Origin: Lentzea sp.
GTDB taxonomy: Bacteria > Actinomycetota > Actinomycetes > Mycobacteriales > Pseudonocardiaceae
Reading direction: 5' to 3'
Assembly (NCBI GenBank): GCA_030146905.1
Contig: JASLAV010001193.1
Coordinates: forward strand, 1-7,303
DNA length: 7,303 nt
The translations under genes and the position numbers were made by a program. Below are positions 1 through 5,870 of this stretch, piece after piece (the first letter of the stretch is position 1; every line of letters begins with the position of its first letter). Below the pieces are notes generated by a model. That model was not told the DNA's origin and made no database searches. It worked only from the letters and a program-made list of their open reading frames with translations.

Positions 1-23
1 CTCAAGAACGGCACTGGCGAACG

Positions 24-57
24 AAAAGCCCTGACCAACCACCGGGTCGGCCAGGGC
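24..57 (-). terminator. Intrinsic terminator of tRNA-Pro
   Basis: Read on the minus strand, bases 57 to 28 fold into a 13-bp stem (GCCCTGGCCGACC paired with GGTTGGTCAGGGC, two G-T wobbles) with a 4-base CGGT loop. It is followed at once by TTTT (27-24). It starts 5 bases past the 3' end of the tRNA-Pro gene, the expected place for a Rho-independent terminator. The wobble pairs become A/C mismatches on the plus strand, so the hairpin favours minus-strand RNA. Confidence 0.85.
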
Positions 58-62
58 AACCG

Positions 63-136
63 TCGGGGCGACAGGATTTGAACCTGCGACCCCCCGCTCC
101 CAAAGCGGGTGCGCTACCAAACTGCGCCACGCCCCG
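63..136 (-). tRNA. tRNA-Pro (anticodon UGG)
   Basis: On the minus strand the sequence forms a 74-nt cloverleaf. The acceptor arms are CGGGGCG (136-130) and CGCCCCG (70-64), with discriminator A at 63. The D arm begins GCGCAG. The anticodon stem is CCCGC/GCGGG around loop TTTGGGA, giving anticodon TGG, which reads CCA proline codons. The T arm is GCAGG-TTCAAAT-CCTGT, with one non-Watson-Crick pair. CCA is not encoded. It is chromosomal, divergent from the neighbouring tRNA-Gly, and has its own terminator. pSAM2 uses a tRNA-Pro as attachment site, but here the integrase is next to tRNA-Gly, so this gene is probably only a bystander. Confidence 0.97.
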
Positions 137-144
137 GTCCACCC

Positions 145-172
145 CAGCCTATCGCGACCGGCTAAGCTGACC
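145..172 (-). promoter_or_regulatory. Candidate promoter of tRNA-Pro
   Basis: On the minus strand a TAGGCT hexamer (150-145) lies 8 bases upstream of the tRNA-Pro 5' end, where a -10 box for a transcript starting near 138 would sit. A TGGTCA hexamer (172-167) lies 16 bases further up and matches TTGACA at four of six positions. The 61-bp gap between the two divergent tRNA genes must hold both promoters. For tRNA-Gly I see only a weak candidate, CTGACC at 167-172 with TAGGCG at 188-193. This call rests on consensus and position alone. Confidence 0.4.
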
Positions 173-197
173 ACGCGCCCACCCCGGTAGGCGCGAT

Positions 198-268
198 GCG
201 GGTGTAGCTCAATGGTAGAGCCCCAGCCTTCCAAGCTGGTCATGCGGGTTCGATTCCCGTCACCCGCT
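198..268 (+). tRNA. tRNA-Gly (anticodon UCC), likely attB
   Basis: A 71-nt cloverleaf: acceptor GCGGGTG (198-204) pairs with CACCCGC (261-267), discriminator T at 268. The D arm contains AGCTCAATGGTAGAGC. The anticodon stem is CCAGC/GCTGG around loop CTTCCAA, giving anticodon TCC, which reads GGA glycine codons. The T arm is GCGGG-TTCGATT-CCCGT. CCA is not encoded. Its 3' end points straight at the integrase gene, which converges on it and ends 70 bp away. This is the standard geometry for tyrosine integrases that recombine within the 3' half of a tRNA gene and restore it on integration. The tRNA looks intact, as expected at the att end that keeps the functional copy. Confidence 0.97.
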
Positions 269-290
269 CTCGACATCCCCTTGCAGGTCA
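230..290. other. Predicted attL (element/chromosome junction)
   Basis: AICE integrases usually recombine at an identity segment running from the anticodon or T arm to the 3' end of a tRNA gene, with int just inside the element. The tRNA-Gly 3' half (about 230-268) and the adjacent short spacer fit that arrangement. The boundary is approximate because the defining evidence, a second copy of the tRNA 3' end at attR, is not in this window. I looked for the T-arm and acceptor sequence elsewhere in the window and did not find it. Confidence 0.5.
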
Positions 291-326
291 ACAGCGGTGC
301 CACCCATCTCAGGGCAGCACCGCTGT
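291..326 (-). terminator. Terminator-like hairpin downstream of int
   Basis: A perfect 10-bp inverted repeat, ACAGCGGTGC (291-300) and GCACCGCTGT (317-326), lies between int and tRNA-Gly. In minus-strand RNA five inner pairs, two of them G-U, extend it to a 15-bp stem with a 6-base loop. In plus-strand RNA those two wobbles become A/C clashes. The asymmetry suggests it serves the int transcript, whose stop is 13 bp upstream. There is only a two-base T run after it, so termination would be of the U-poor kind. A protein-binding arm of the att site is the main alternative. Confidence 0.55.
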
Positions 327-338
327 CGCGTCTCTTGA

Positions 339-1475
339 TCACGTCGTGCGATTGGCGTGCGATTGGCTGGCCTTCACCCGCTCGCTGAGCTTGTCCGCGA
401 TCTCCCTGTCCCGCTCGCTGGTCGCGTGCTGGTAGATGAGCGCCGCCCGCATGCTCCCGTGCCCCATCCGGTGCATCAGCTCCCGCGTGCTGGCTCCCGC
501 TGCCGCTGCCAGGTTGTTGCCCGTGTGGCGCAGGTCGTGGAAGTGGAAGCCCTTCGGGAGCCCGACCTTGGCCACCGTCTTGATCCACTTCACGGACCGG
601 TGCCAGTTACCCCGCTTGAGCGCCGCGCCCTTCTCCCCGGTGAAGATCAGCTCCTCCGGACCGGCCTTGACGAACGCCATCAGGTGACGTCGGAAGTCGT
701 CCACGAGGATCTCCGGCATGGCGACCGTCCGGAAGCCCGCCGCTGACTTCGGTGGGCCTTCCACGAGCTGGCCCGAGTTGAGCTGGGCCAGCCTCCGAGG
801 CACCCGAACCGATGGCGCGTCCAGGTCGACGTCACACCTTCGAAGGGCGATCAGCTCACCCCACCGCAGACCTGTGAGGGCAGCGGCCAGGATCAGCACC
901 CGAAAGCGGGGCGGCACGGTCTCCGACAGGGTGAAGACCTGCTCGACGGTCGCCACGGGCCGTTCCGGAGCCTTCTCCTGGTCCGCTCCCTTGATGCGGC
1001 ACGGGTTCCGCTTGATGCGGTTGTCGTCCAGGGCGGTGTTCATGATCGCTCGAAGCAGCCGGTACGCCTTGGCGGTCGTGGTGTCCGAACGGCCGTTGTC
1101 GAGCAGGTGTCGTCGCCAGGTCCGCACGGTCTCCGTGGTGATCGAGTTGAGCAGCTTCTCACCGAGGAACGGCACGACGTGAAGCCGGAACTGCCGCTCG
1201 TACTCCTCGCGGGTGCGGACGCCGAGCTGCCGTTCCTTGATCCACCGCTCCCCGTACTCCTTGAGCGCGACCTTGCCGAGCAGCGGATCAACCCACTCGC
1301 CACGGAGGAGATCAGCCTCGACCGTGGACAGCCACGCGTTGGCGTCGGACTTGGTCGGGAACGTCTCCGGCGCGTTCCGACGAAGGCCGTCAGGACCGAG
1401 GTAGCTCGCTTGGTGCCGACCGGACGGCAGCTTGCGAACGTGGCCGAACTGGCGGTGGTTCTTCTTGTTCGCCAT
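339..1475 (-). CDS. int: Site-specific tyrosine integrase
   Basis: A 378-residue tyrosine recombinase that would catalyse integration of the element into, and with Xis excision from, the tRNA-Gly site. The N-terminal part (about 1-65) resembles an arm-binding domain, with a QASYLGPDG-type beta segment. A SAM-like core-binding domain follows (about 68-160), then the catalytic domain (about 175-360). Catalytic residues are visible: R204 in TGLRWGEL, a candidate K243 in PPKSAAGFRT, H313 and R316 in FHDLRHT, H339 in MGHG and nucleophile Y348 in IYQHA. The length is normal for AICE integrases. The ATG at 1475 is chosen because it overlaps the xis stop as TGATG and has GGAGGG seven bases upstream; the frame stays open to 1757 but that stretch is the shadow of xis and rep. 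The last codons contain a tandem 11-bp repeat. Xis/Int coupling suggests co-production. Confidence 0.95.
   Translation of the reverse strand: MANKKNHRQFGHVRKLPSGRHQASYLGPDGLRRNAPETFPTKSDANAWLSTVEADLLRGEWVDPLLGKVALKEYGERWIKERQLGVRTREEYERQFRLHVVPFLGEKLLNSITTETVRTWRRHLLDNGRSDTTTAKAYRLLRAIMNTALDDNRIKRNPCRIKGADQEKAPERPVATVEQVFTLSETVPPRFRVLILAAALTGLRWGELIALRRCDVDLDAPSVRVPRRLAQLNSGQLVEGPPKSAAGFRTVAMPEILVDDFRRHLMAFVKAGPEELIFTGEKGAALKRGNWHRSVKWIKTVAKVGLPKGFHFHDLRHTGNNLAAAAGASTRELMHRMGHGSMRAALIYQHATSERDREIADKLSERVKASQSHANRTT
345..366. repeat. Two tandem copies of an 11-bp repeat at the int 3' end
   Basis: CGTGCGATTGG occurs twice head to tail (345-355 and 356-366) with no mismatch, inside the last codons of int and about 80-100 bp from the tRNA-Gly 3' end. 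Each copy spans about one helical turn. Integrase arm-type sites and Xis sites are short direct repeats near the core, so these are candidate arm sites. A simple slippage duplication that lengthened the Int tail is the alternative. Confidence 0.6.
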
Positions 1476-1663
1476 CAGGCAGCCCTCCAGACCGGCTCGA
1501 CCCGACCGGCGTTGATGAACTCGTCCACGTCGGCCCGCTTGAGCCGGACGTGCCGCCCGAGGTGGTGGAACGCGATCCGGCGCTCTGCGATGAGGCGACG
1601 GACGAAGCGGACGGTCGTGTTCATGTAGTCCGCCGCTTCCTGAACCGTGAAGTGCTCCTTCAT
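1475..1663 (-). CDS. xis: Excisionase, MerR-like winged-helix DNA-binding protein
   Basis: A 62-residue protein of the helix-turn-helix excisionase family (HTH_17/MerR-like fold). These proteins bend att DNA and tilt Int toward excision. The family pattern is clear: FTVQEAADYMNTTVRFVRRLI (residues 5-25) is the helix-turn-helix, IAFHHLGRHVRLKRADVDEFI is the wing and the last helix. The ATG at 1663 is preferred because GGGGAG lies six bases upstream. An in-frame ATG at 1678, five codons earlier, directly follows the rep stop (TAAATG) but lacks a Shine-Dalgarno sequence. The stop overlaps the int start by one base (TGATG), giving the rep-xis-int order known from pSAM2, where the three genes are transcribed together. 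Confidence 0.93.
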   Translation of the reverse strand: MKEHFTVQEAADYMNTTVRFVRRLIAERRIAFHHLGRHVRLKRADVDEFINAGRVEPVWRAA

Positions 1664-1678
1664 CGTCTTCTCCCCCAT

Positions 1679-3282
1679 TTACGCAGCTTGAGACGTTGCC
1701 GAACGGATTGGCGAACTGGCCGAGGCGAGCAGGGCCGCCGTGTACTCGGCCTTCCATCGACGCCGCTCCGCGACCGCCCGCAGCAGCAGGTGAGGTCTTG
1801 GGGGCACGTTCGGGTCACCGGGCTGCACGTTGTTCCAGACGACCCGTTTTGGCTGGTCGTCCCCGGTGATCCCCACGTCGGCAAGCAGTTGCCGAACGAA
1901 TTCCTTGCGGTCGTGCTTGTGGTCGGCCAGCGACTTCCCGGACCACTTCCGCGACACCAGCACCCGCCGACCGGCGACGCCGAGCGTTGAGCGCTTGTGG
2001 GCCTTGCCCTTGCACTTGTCCGGCTCCATCGACAGTCGAGCGCCCTTCGGCTGGACCCCGTAGAGCAGCCAGACGGGGCACTGCGGCGAGCAAGGCGTGA
2101 CGGCCAGCTCCGCGCACAGCCGTTCGGCGTGGTCCTCCTGGCGGCTCGTCTGGGCGTCGAAGCACTCACCGATGCTCTTGGTCAGGTACTTCGTCAGATA
2201 GCCGATGTGCCGACCGGCCTCTTCGGTGCCGCCGAGGATGCCCTTGGAGTGCACCTGCACCCCGAACCGCGCCACGTGCGCCGGGCGCTCAACCTGGTCG
2301 AGAGCTTCATCCCAGGTCGGTAGCGGTTCACGCGTGGTCGGGTCAACGAACCCCTTCGCCCGCGGGTCCCACACCGGCCGGTTGTCGCCGCTGTACTTGA
2401 TCTCGTCGTGATTGGGCCACCAGACCTGGTGGTAGGTGGCCTCCGCGACCGCTCGCAGCTCCGCCCGCGAGATCGAACCCCGGATAGCGGCGTGCCAGTG
2501 CGGCGCCAGTCGCCGCTGAGGCTCGACGGTCGAGAAGTACTGCACATCCCAGCCGACGCAGCGCCGCAGGTTCTGCACGAACCGATCGAGCAGCGCAGCG
2601 AAGTGCACCGCATCCGAGCCGCACGCCGGTAGTCATACGAGACCGGATCGACCGGAGTGCCGTCCGACCGCACCTTGCCGTAGCTGTCCAGCGTCAGCGT
2701 GAGGAAGGTCGAGGGCTGGTACTTGCCGCCGAAGACCCGTCCGACCGTGCGCTTGGTGATCGGCCGCCGAGGCAGGTTCGGCGCGTCCTGCCGCCGCCTG
2801 GTCGACCGCTTCCGCACCGCCCGAGGCCGAGCCTCCAGAGCTGGGAGCGAACCGCGGACTCCGAGCTGCCGCAGCTCCGCATCAACCTCGGTGATCTCTT
2901 CCCGAACCTCCTCAGCACCGATCTCGTCGCCCTCCTCGACGGCCTGCCGGTACGCCTTCACCAGGTCGGCCCGGTAGGCGGTCAGCGCCCGCTGATCGTC
3001 ACTGGGAGAGTCCGGGGTGAAGTCGGGTTCCTCGGTCAGGTGCCATCCCTCGCGGCACTGCGCCATCCGTAGCCGCCGGTTCTTCTCCGCACAGGTGGGG
3101 CACACACTCGCCACGGTTGACCCGCACGCCACGGGCACGATCTCGACCCGTCCGGTGTCCAGGTCGATCCGCTCCTTGGCCAGCGGTCGGACGCAGACGC
3201 CGTGCTCTTCAGCCACGGCCCGAGCCACGTCCAGCGCCGCCGGCTGCTTCATCCGGTCGGCACGAGTTAGGTACTCGCTCAC
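1679..3282 (-). pseudogene. repSA: RepSA-type rolling-circle replication initiator, frameshifted
   Basis: Two overlapping frames together make one RepSA-like initiator of about 534 residues. The first frame (3282 to 2614, 223 conserved residues) carries a Cys cluster (C53, C61, C64, C76), a charged region and FLTLTL (193-198), which matches HUH motif 1. The second frame (about 2613 to 1679) carries APHWHAAI, the His-x-His of motif 2, and GYLTKYLTKS, the probable catalytic tyrosine motif 3. The break is after codon CGG at 2616-2614: CGGATGCGG is read where CGGGATGCGG would continue the protein, so one G is missing. Read as is, translation ends at 2194 with a foreign tail. There is no slippery heptamer, so programmed frameshifting is unlikely. 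The GTG start at 3282 overlaps the ftsK stop (GTGA) and has GGGGGAGG upstream. A sequencing error in the short G run remains possible. Confidence 0.9.
2610..2620 (-). other. Frameshift site in repSA (one missing G)
   Basis: Upstream the frame reads SYDYRRAAR and downstream the family-like continuation is VHFAALLDRF. The two join perfectly if a single G is added to the GG at 2615-2614, giving an intervening Asp-Ala. No other base change is needed and both sides remain open over long distances without further stops. This fits a recent mutation or a base-call error. Confidence 0.85.
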
Positions 3283-4748
3283 GCCGCAACCTCCCCCGAG
3301 CCGTCCGACCGAGTCGGGAAGTCGTGCACCTTCGCATCGGCCAGGAACACGCCCAGCTCGACCAGGTCGGCATCGGTGACATGGAAGGCCCGAGCCCGTT
3401 CCGGCTCCCTCTGCCCGTCCTCTTTGACCCAGGCGACACCAGGCGTGTTCTCGCTGATCTCATGTGCCGCCGCGCCCCGCTGACGGACACCGTCACCAAG
3501 CACCATGTCCACCTGCTGCGGCTCGTCCAAGCGCAGCGCCACACGGGTGCTGAACAGGTGCCGGAAGGACACGACCTCCTTACGCGGATCCTGGACCAGG
3601 CCCACGACCGCGTAGCCAGGCGCACGCCCCTGTGAGGTGATCGTCTGGATAGCCCGCACCGCTCGTTCCCGGAGCTGCTTGTCCGGCTGGTAGGCGATCA
3701 GATCCGCCAACTCATCCACCACCAGGACCGTGAACGGCTCCCCCGTCGACCGCGCCCACAATCGCCGCACACCCCGGTACCGCGCCGCCCGCTCCTTGAC
3801 CTCAGCGGCGATTTCCTCAAGCAGCGCAACGGCTTCCGGGCCGTTGTCGTACACGACACGGTCGAAGGCGCCCGGGCACTGCCCGAGTTCCATCCCGCCC
3901 TTCGGGTCGATCCCGACCAACCGCACCAGGCCCGCACGGACGGCCGGGGCGAGCTGCCACACCAGCGACCAGAGCACCGAGCCCTTGCCCGCACCGGGCA
4001 CGCCGACCACGAGCACTTGAGACCCGAGCAGACGCAGCCGCCACGGCCTACCGGTCTCGGTCCGACCGACGACCACCCGCTTGAGGTCCACCTCGGTCGA
4101 GTCCGCCAGCGCGGGCACCGCGAGAGGTCGCAGCAGCGGGTCACAGTGGACGAAGTCCAGCTCGATCACCCGAGGACGCAACACCCGCACCCGACACGAG
4201 CGAGCACCGAACGAGTGCGCCAGGCCGTCCCGGCGCAGCTCCCATACGTCTGGCGACTGTGCGGGCACCATCCGCACCCGGACTCGGTCCCGCCACCCCT
4301 CAGAGCGAACCCGCCGAAGCCTGGGCCGGTACTCGCGCCCACGGTCCTGCTTGGCCAGCTCAGCGAGCCGCATCACCGACCGCCACTTCGGCACGTAAAC
4401 CGTCAACCGCCGCCACTCGGTCACGAGCCGGTACCAGCCGTGGCGCAGGAACGACCGACGATCGAGACCTGCCCAGATGCTCAGGGCCGCGACCAGCGAC
4501 AACAGAGCCAACACCAGCGGCGAGAGCCCGAACCGCCACCAGCACCAGGCCGCCGACAACGGCACCAACGTGACCACCGGATAGCGAACGACGACGAGCA
4601 CCAGGCGCATGGCCCCGACGACCGCCAGCCACACCAGAGCCACCAGTGCCGCGACCCACTTCACCTTGCCGGGAACGAGCACCCACCACGGCACCCGAGG
4701 CCGGACAGCCTCGAACGGAGCCGGGTCGACCCACTTTCCGCCGTTCAT
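3279..4748 (-). CDS. traSA: FtsK/SpoIIIE-type DNA translocase, AICE transfer protein
   Basis: A 489-residue membrane-anchored ATPase that would drive conjugal transfer of double-stranded DNA, like TraSA of pSAM2 and the TraB proteins of Streptomyces plasmids. Two hydrophobic segments near the N terminus (about 31-55 and 58-95, probably three or more helices in all) anchor it in the membrane. The motor domain follows, with Walker A GVPGAGKGS at 249-257, a conserved VGIDPKGGMELG at 278-289, Walker B VLVVDELADL at 341-350 (D345, E346), and QTITSQGRAPGYAVVGLVQDP near 368-388. No clear C-terminal winged-helix (gamma) domain is visible. The ATG at 4748 overlaps the upstream stop (ATGA), and its reading frame upstream of this is the shadow of that gene. 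The stop overlaps the rep start by three bases. The symbol is by family resemblance. Confidence 0.93.
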   Translation of the reverse strand: MNGGKWVDPAPFEAVRPRVPWWVLVPGKVKWVAALVALVWLAVVGAMRLVLVVVRYPVVTLVPLSAAWCWWRFGLSPLVLALLSLVAALSIWAGLDRRSFLRHGWYRLVTEWRRLTVYVPKWRSVMRLAELAKQDRGREYRPRLRRVRSEGWRDRVRVRMVPAQSPDVWELRRDGLAHSFGARSCRVRVLRPRVIELDFVHCDPLLRPLAVPALADSTEVDLKRVVVGRTETGRPWRLRLLGSQVLVVGVPGAGKGSVLWSLVWQLAPAVRAGLVRLVGIDPKGGMELGQCPGAFDRVVYDNGPEAVALLEEIAAEVKERAARYRGVRRLWARSTGEPFTVLVVDELADLIAYQPDKQLRERAVRAIQTITSQGRAPGYAVVGLVQDPRKEVVSFRHLFSTRVALRLDEPQQVDMVLGDGVRQRGAAAHEISENTPGVAWVKEDGQREPERARAFHVTDADLVELGVFLADAKVHDFPTRSDGSGEVAA

Positions 4749-4936
4749 CGCGCACGCCCCACGGGGGCGAAGATCAGCGGCAGCCATCCCAGGCAGCCGC
4801 AGCAAACGAGCTGGTTCGGGGCGTAGACACCGAACCGCTTGCACGCCCCGCAGGGGCGACCGTTGGACAACTTCCACACTGTCGGAGCACCGCGCCGACT
4901 TGACGCGCGCACCCCACGTACCGATAGCCTCGACAT
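4745..4936 (-). CDS. Small zinc-ribbon protein
   Basis: A 63-residue basic protein of unknown function. Two CxxC knuckles, C29-G-A-C32 and C45-C-G-C48, separated by 12 residues, suggest a compact zinc ribbon; the tail WLPLIFAPVGRAR is hydrophobic then basic. It is accepted as real because AAGGGA lies eight bases before its ATG, and its stop overlaps the translocase start as ATGA, so the two should be translationally coupled. It could be a DNA-binding or regulatory partner of the transfer protein, but that is inferred from position only. The start codon is flanked by the arm of an inverted repeat (4937-4944 with 4976-4983) that could modulate initiation. Confidence 0.75.
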   Translation of the reverse strand: MSRLSVRGVRASSRRGAPTVWKLSNGRPCGACKRFGVYAPNQLVCCGCLGWLPLIFAPVGRAR

Positions 4937-4983
4937 GACCGGAATCCCTTGTGTGGTAACGAAAGCACGCGAAAGTTCCGGTC
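4937..4983 (-). promoter_or_regulatory. Inverted repeat enclosing the ribosome binding site of the zinc-ribbon/transfer operon
   Basis: GACCGGAA (4937-4944) and TTCCGGTC (4976-4983) are perfect 8-base inverted repeats 31 bases apart. One arm touches the ATG at 4936 and the loop holds the AAGGGA ribosome binding site. In mRNA this could fold into a stem beside the start codon, or on DNA it could be an operator. The loop also has two copies of CGAAAG (4960-4965 and 4970-4975). Function is inferred. Confidence 0.5.
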
Positions 4984-4994
4984 GGTGTGTCGCC

Positions 4995-5035
4995 GGGAAA
5001 CAGCTTCAGCCCGCCAAGACTCGAACCTGTTTCCC
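4995..5035. repeat. Inverted repeat with perfect 9-bp arms
   Basis: GGGAAACAG (4995-5003) and CTGTTTCCC (5027-5035) are exact reverse complements around a 23-base loop. After one mismatch the pairing continues for three more bases (5005-5007 with 5023-5025). No T tract follows on either strand, so this is not a standard intrinsic terminator for the HTH gene that ends at 5092. An origin hairpin, protein-binding site or RNA structure is possible. Confidence 0.6.
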
Positions 5036-5091
5036 CGCGACCCCACCAACCAGCAATTCAGATCACTTGCCGCACGAGACCGCCCGCACGA

Positions 5092-5670
5092 TCATTCGCT
5101 CGTCTCGACTTCGAACAGGTCTTCGAACTCGAACGGCGCGAGCGCCTTCAACGCCCCACTGATGAACCGCGCACCAGGCCGCAGCTCACCGTCACGCGCA
5201 CGCTTCACCGTGGACCGGTTGAGCCCCATCGCCTTGGCCAGCGCGTAGTCCGAGTGGAACCCCGCCAGCCTCACAGCCTTGGTGAACGCGTCGTCACGAA
5301 GCCTGACCGCGTACCTCGGATCACCGATCCGGTGGCGAACGCGAGCCAGCCGCTCCGTCGTCCCCTCGGGCTCACTTGGCTCGGTCCTCCACCGCTTGCG
5401 CCGAGCGCCTGCATCAGTAGCGAGGCCCTGGGCGATCTTCTCCGCCTTCTCCCGCTGTTGCTCCGCGAGGAACAGCGCCTCCCTCTGCCTCCCACGATCG
5501 GTCTCCGCGACCCGCCGGTACACCTCGGCCGCCCGCAGGTGGAAGTCCCGCCACTCCACCCGCGCGGCCTCCCGGGAGGGCACCACCTCAAGCAGAGCGT
5601 CATGGGCCTGCCGAAGCGTCACCGCCGACTGCACGGTCGACCACAACTCCTCCAGCGACGTCACTCCCAC
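5092..5670 (-). CDS. Helix-turn-helix protein with helical N-terminal region
   Basis: A 192-residue protein, probably a DNA-binding regulator of the element. Residues about 35-90 are rich in Glu, Arg, Ala and Gln and should be helical, possibly coiled coil (REAARVEWRDFHLRAAEVYRR). Residues 100-125 are a polar linker. The C-terminal part (about 127-185) reads as a Cro/CI-like helix-turn-helix: FHSDYALAKAMGLNRSTVKRARDG followed by a helix FISGALKALAPF. The start is uncertain: GTG at 5670 has GAGGGGG only four bases upstream, while GTG at 5664 forms a GTGA overlap with the preceding stop. Either way translation is coupled to the upstream gene. Its target is unknown; the inverted repeats just downstream are candidates. 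The HTH is clear, the function is not. Confidence 0.8.
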   Translation of the reverse strand: MGVTSLEELWSTVQSAVTLRQAHDALLEVVPSREAARVEWRDFHLRAAEVYRRVAETDRGRQREALFLAEQQREKAEKIAQGLATDAGARRKRWRTEPSEPEGTTERLARVRHRIGDPRYAVRLRDDAFTKAVRLAGFHSDYALAKAMGLNRSTVKRARDGELRPGARFISGALKALAPFEFEDLFEVETSE

Positions 5671-5867
5671 TCGTCCCCCTCGACGCCCAGGGCAACGCCT
5701 CCGTCCTGCAACGCCGAGCGCAGCCGGTTGATCGAGTCCTTCTCGACCACCAGGACGACCGGGAACGCCTTGCCGAAGCGAATCTCCACCCGATCGGCGA
5801 ACGTCTGCGGGTAAGCCCGGATGGGCAGGTCATCGGTCACGTGAAGTCGAACCATGGCATTGCTCAT
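5661..5867 (-). CDS. Small conserved-looking hypothetical protein
   Basis: A 68-residue protein that I do not recognise. It starts with alternating hydrophobic stretches (MVRLHVTDDLPIRAY, RVEIRFGKAFPVVLVV) suggesting a small beta sheet, followed by a helix (KDSINRLRSALQDG) and an acidic end (VEGDEWE). No signal peptide, Cys pairs or transmembrane helix is seen. It is accepted because it sits in a tight gene string: its ATG at 5867 is three bases after the pra-like stop, and its own stop overlaps the next start. A second in-frame ATG at codon 5 (5855) is possible. Its location in a regulatory cluster suggests an accessory or regulatory role, which is inference only. Confidence 0.68.
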   Translation of the reverse strand: MSNAMVRLHVTDDLPIRAYPQTFADRVEIRFGKAFPVVLVVEKDSINRLRSALQDGGVALGVEGDEWE

Positions 5868-5870
5868 CGG

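Larger units (their letters stand above)
4937..5091. other. Non-coding interval, candidate origin or transfer locus
   Basis: This 155-bp gap is the only sizeable non-coding stretch inside the minus-strand gene run. It separates the regulatory genes (pra-like, hypothetical, HTH) from the transfer-replication block. It holds two separate inverted repeats (4937/4983 and 4995/5035) and a tRNA-T-arm-like stretch near 5015-5030. Such gaps may host the promoter of the transfer operon, a replication origin or a cis-acting transfer locus. I see no convincing -35/-10 pair and no nick-site consensus that I can name. Confidence 0.45.

Noticed and set aside
2605..2625. Programmed ribosomal frameshift in repSA
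   Set aside because: A -1 shift would be needed, but the site GCTCGGATG is not a slippery heptamer and I see no stem-loop suited to it; mutation or sequencing error is simpler.
4017..4826. Long plus-strand open frame rich in Pro, Arg and His
   Set aside because: It is antisense to the translocase, has low-complexity composition typical of GC-rich shadow frames, and no domain pattern.
4749..4877. N-terminal extension of the translocase frame by 43 residues
   Set aside because: It overlaps the zinc-ribbon gene in another frame, and the ATGA junction plus the hydrophobic N terminus support the start at 4748.
4937..4944. GACCGGAA as a TraB recognition repeat like the 8-bp repeats of the pSVH1 transfer locus
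   Set aside because: The resemblance to GACCCGGA is loose, only one inverted pair exists instead of several direct copies, and the translocase here lacks an evident winged-helix domain.
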